A DNA stretch of 64,000 bases, from assembly GCA_028282725.1 (NCBI GenBank), contig JANQHF010000125.1, forward strand, positions 1 to 64,000, given 5' to 3'. Positions 63,764 to 64,000 of the stretch are shown piece by piece (position 1 is the first letter of the stretch; each line of letters begins with the position of its first letter). This DNA comes from Saprospiraceae bacterium. Its GTDB lineage: Bacteria; Bacteroidota; Bacteroidia; Chitinophagales; Saprospiraceae. A program made the position numbers and the translations under genes. The notes beneath the pieces were generated by a model. It had not been told where the DNA came from. It saw nothing but the letters and a program-made list of their open reading frames with translations, and did no database searches.

Positions 63764-64000
63764 TTTGCGATTTCAGGTGTATAATATTGAGTCTCTTGTA
63801 CGGTCTTATATCCTCTTTCTGTTTCGATAACTTTTCGCACGAGCTTTCCTTCTCTATTGTATTGGTACACTAAACCAAAGTGTTGATCATCAAGAGATGA
63901 AAGGAGCCGATAATTATTCGGATCATAGACATAACATGTCATTTGTGACTCCGTCGGTTGAAATCGTACATCATCAATTCTAATTTCCGGCCAAGGATCA
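63757..64000 (-). CDS. C-terminal part of a large RHS-operon protein, cut by the right window edge
   Basis: The frame is open to the right edge (PEIRIDDVRFQP upstream of the first Met at 63942), so only the last ~81 residues are visible. They contain TCYVYDPNNYRLLSSLDDQ and VYQYNREGKLVRKVIE, which resemble the YD-type end seen in large secreted proteins preceding RHS genes in Bacteroidota. The final residues are TPEIAKW. Its stop overlaps the next gene by 7 bp. The whole protein and its N-terminus are beyond this window. Confidence 0.6.
   Translation of the reverse strand, partial: DPWPEIRIDDVRFQPTESQMTCYVYDPNNYRLLSSLDDQHFGLVYQYNREGKLVRKVIETERGYKTVQETQYYTPEIAKW

Overview
The window comes from a member of the Bacteroidota, most likely a Saprospiraceae-like bacterium. 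The evidence is a type IX secretion (T9SS) C-terminal sorting domain on the giant secreted protein, a fused SecDF, a PorE-like T9SS lipoprotein, the parA-parB-DUF5683 gene order, the trpEGDCFBA order, Bacteroidota-type RHS genes and a TAnnTTTG-like promoter element. The placement below phylum level is an inference.

Chromosomal backbone, about 1-42000. The left edge cuts a 2,4-dienoyl-CoA reductase gene, which converges on a CpdA-like phosphoesterase. Next is a cell-surface cluster (2752-13189): a secreted protein, an ECF sigma factor, a dual-membrane-spanning anti-sigma-like protein, and a 2074-residue surface protein with DNRLRE, four CHRD domains, nine copies of a ~108-residue three-cysteine repeat and a T9SS signal. 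The first secreted protein carries the same repeat, so the sigma pair may control both. On the minus strand follow a peptidase/propeller/beta-barrel protein, the PorE-like lipoprotein, secDF, a DUF547 lipoprotein and the decayed tail of a T9SS cargo gene. Then come a UPF0173 hydrolase, parA, parB, DUF5683, a CarboxypepD-SPOR protein split by one in-frame stop, fmt, a two-domain peptide ABC ATPase and an AsmA-like protein.

The trp operon (34009-40949) has a classical attenuator. A 21-residue leader peptide with three consecutive Trp codons is followed by a 9-bp hairpin and then an 11-bp terminator ending about 13 nt before trpE. The structural order is E-G-D-C-F-B-A followed by an SRPBCC protein. 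After REP-like small inverted repeats and a DUF1080 gene the backbone ends.

Accessory island, from about 42400 to past the right edge. It opens with two 3'-end remnants of a tRNA, the longer one fitting tRNA-Ala(GGC) and broken at the anticodon loop, and a tyrosine recombinase. Next is an undescribed-looking five-gene envelope operon: membrane protein, cytoplasmic subtilase, outer-membrane-like protein, OmpA-like membrane protein and a small anchored protein. Facing it is a minus-strand operon of a sigma-like protein, a helical protein, an ImmA/IrrE peptidase, an OmpH/Skp-like protein and a lipoprotein. That operon diverges, across 75 bp, from a three-gene CBASS antiphage system: a patatin phospholipase, a DncV-like cyclic-nucleotide synthase, and an E2-like protein fused to a SEC-C zinc motif.

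The right end (55833-64000, minus strand) is a tightly overlapping RHS operon. Its RHS gene appears split in two by a frameshift, and its tip is a HExxH metallopeptidase-type toxin domain. The most interesting candidates are the sigma/M78-CBASS regulatory arrangement, the five-gene subtilase operon, the E2-SEC-C protein and the trp attenuator.
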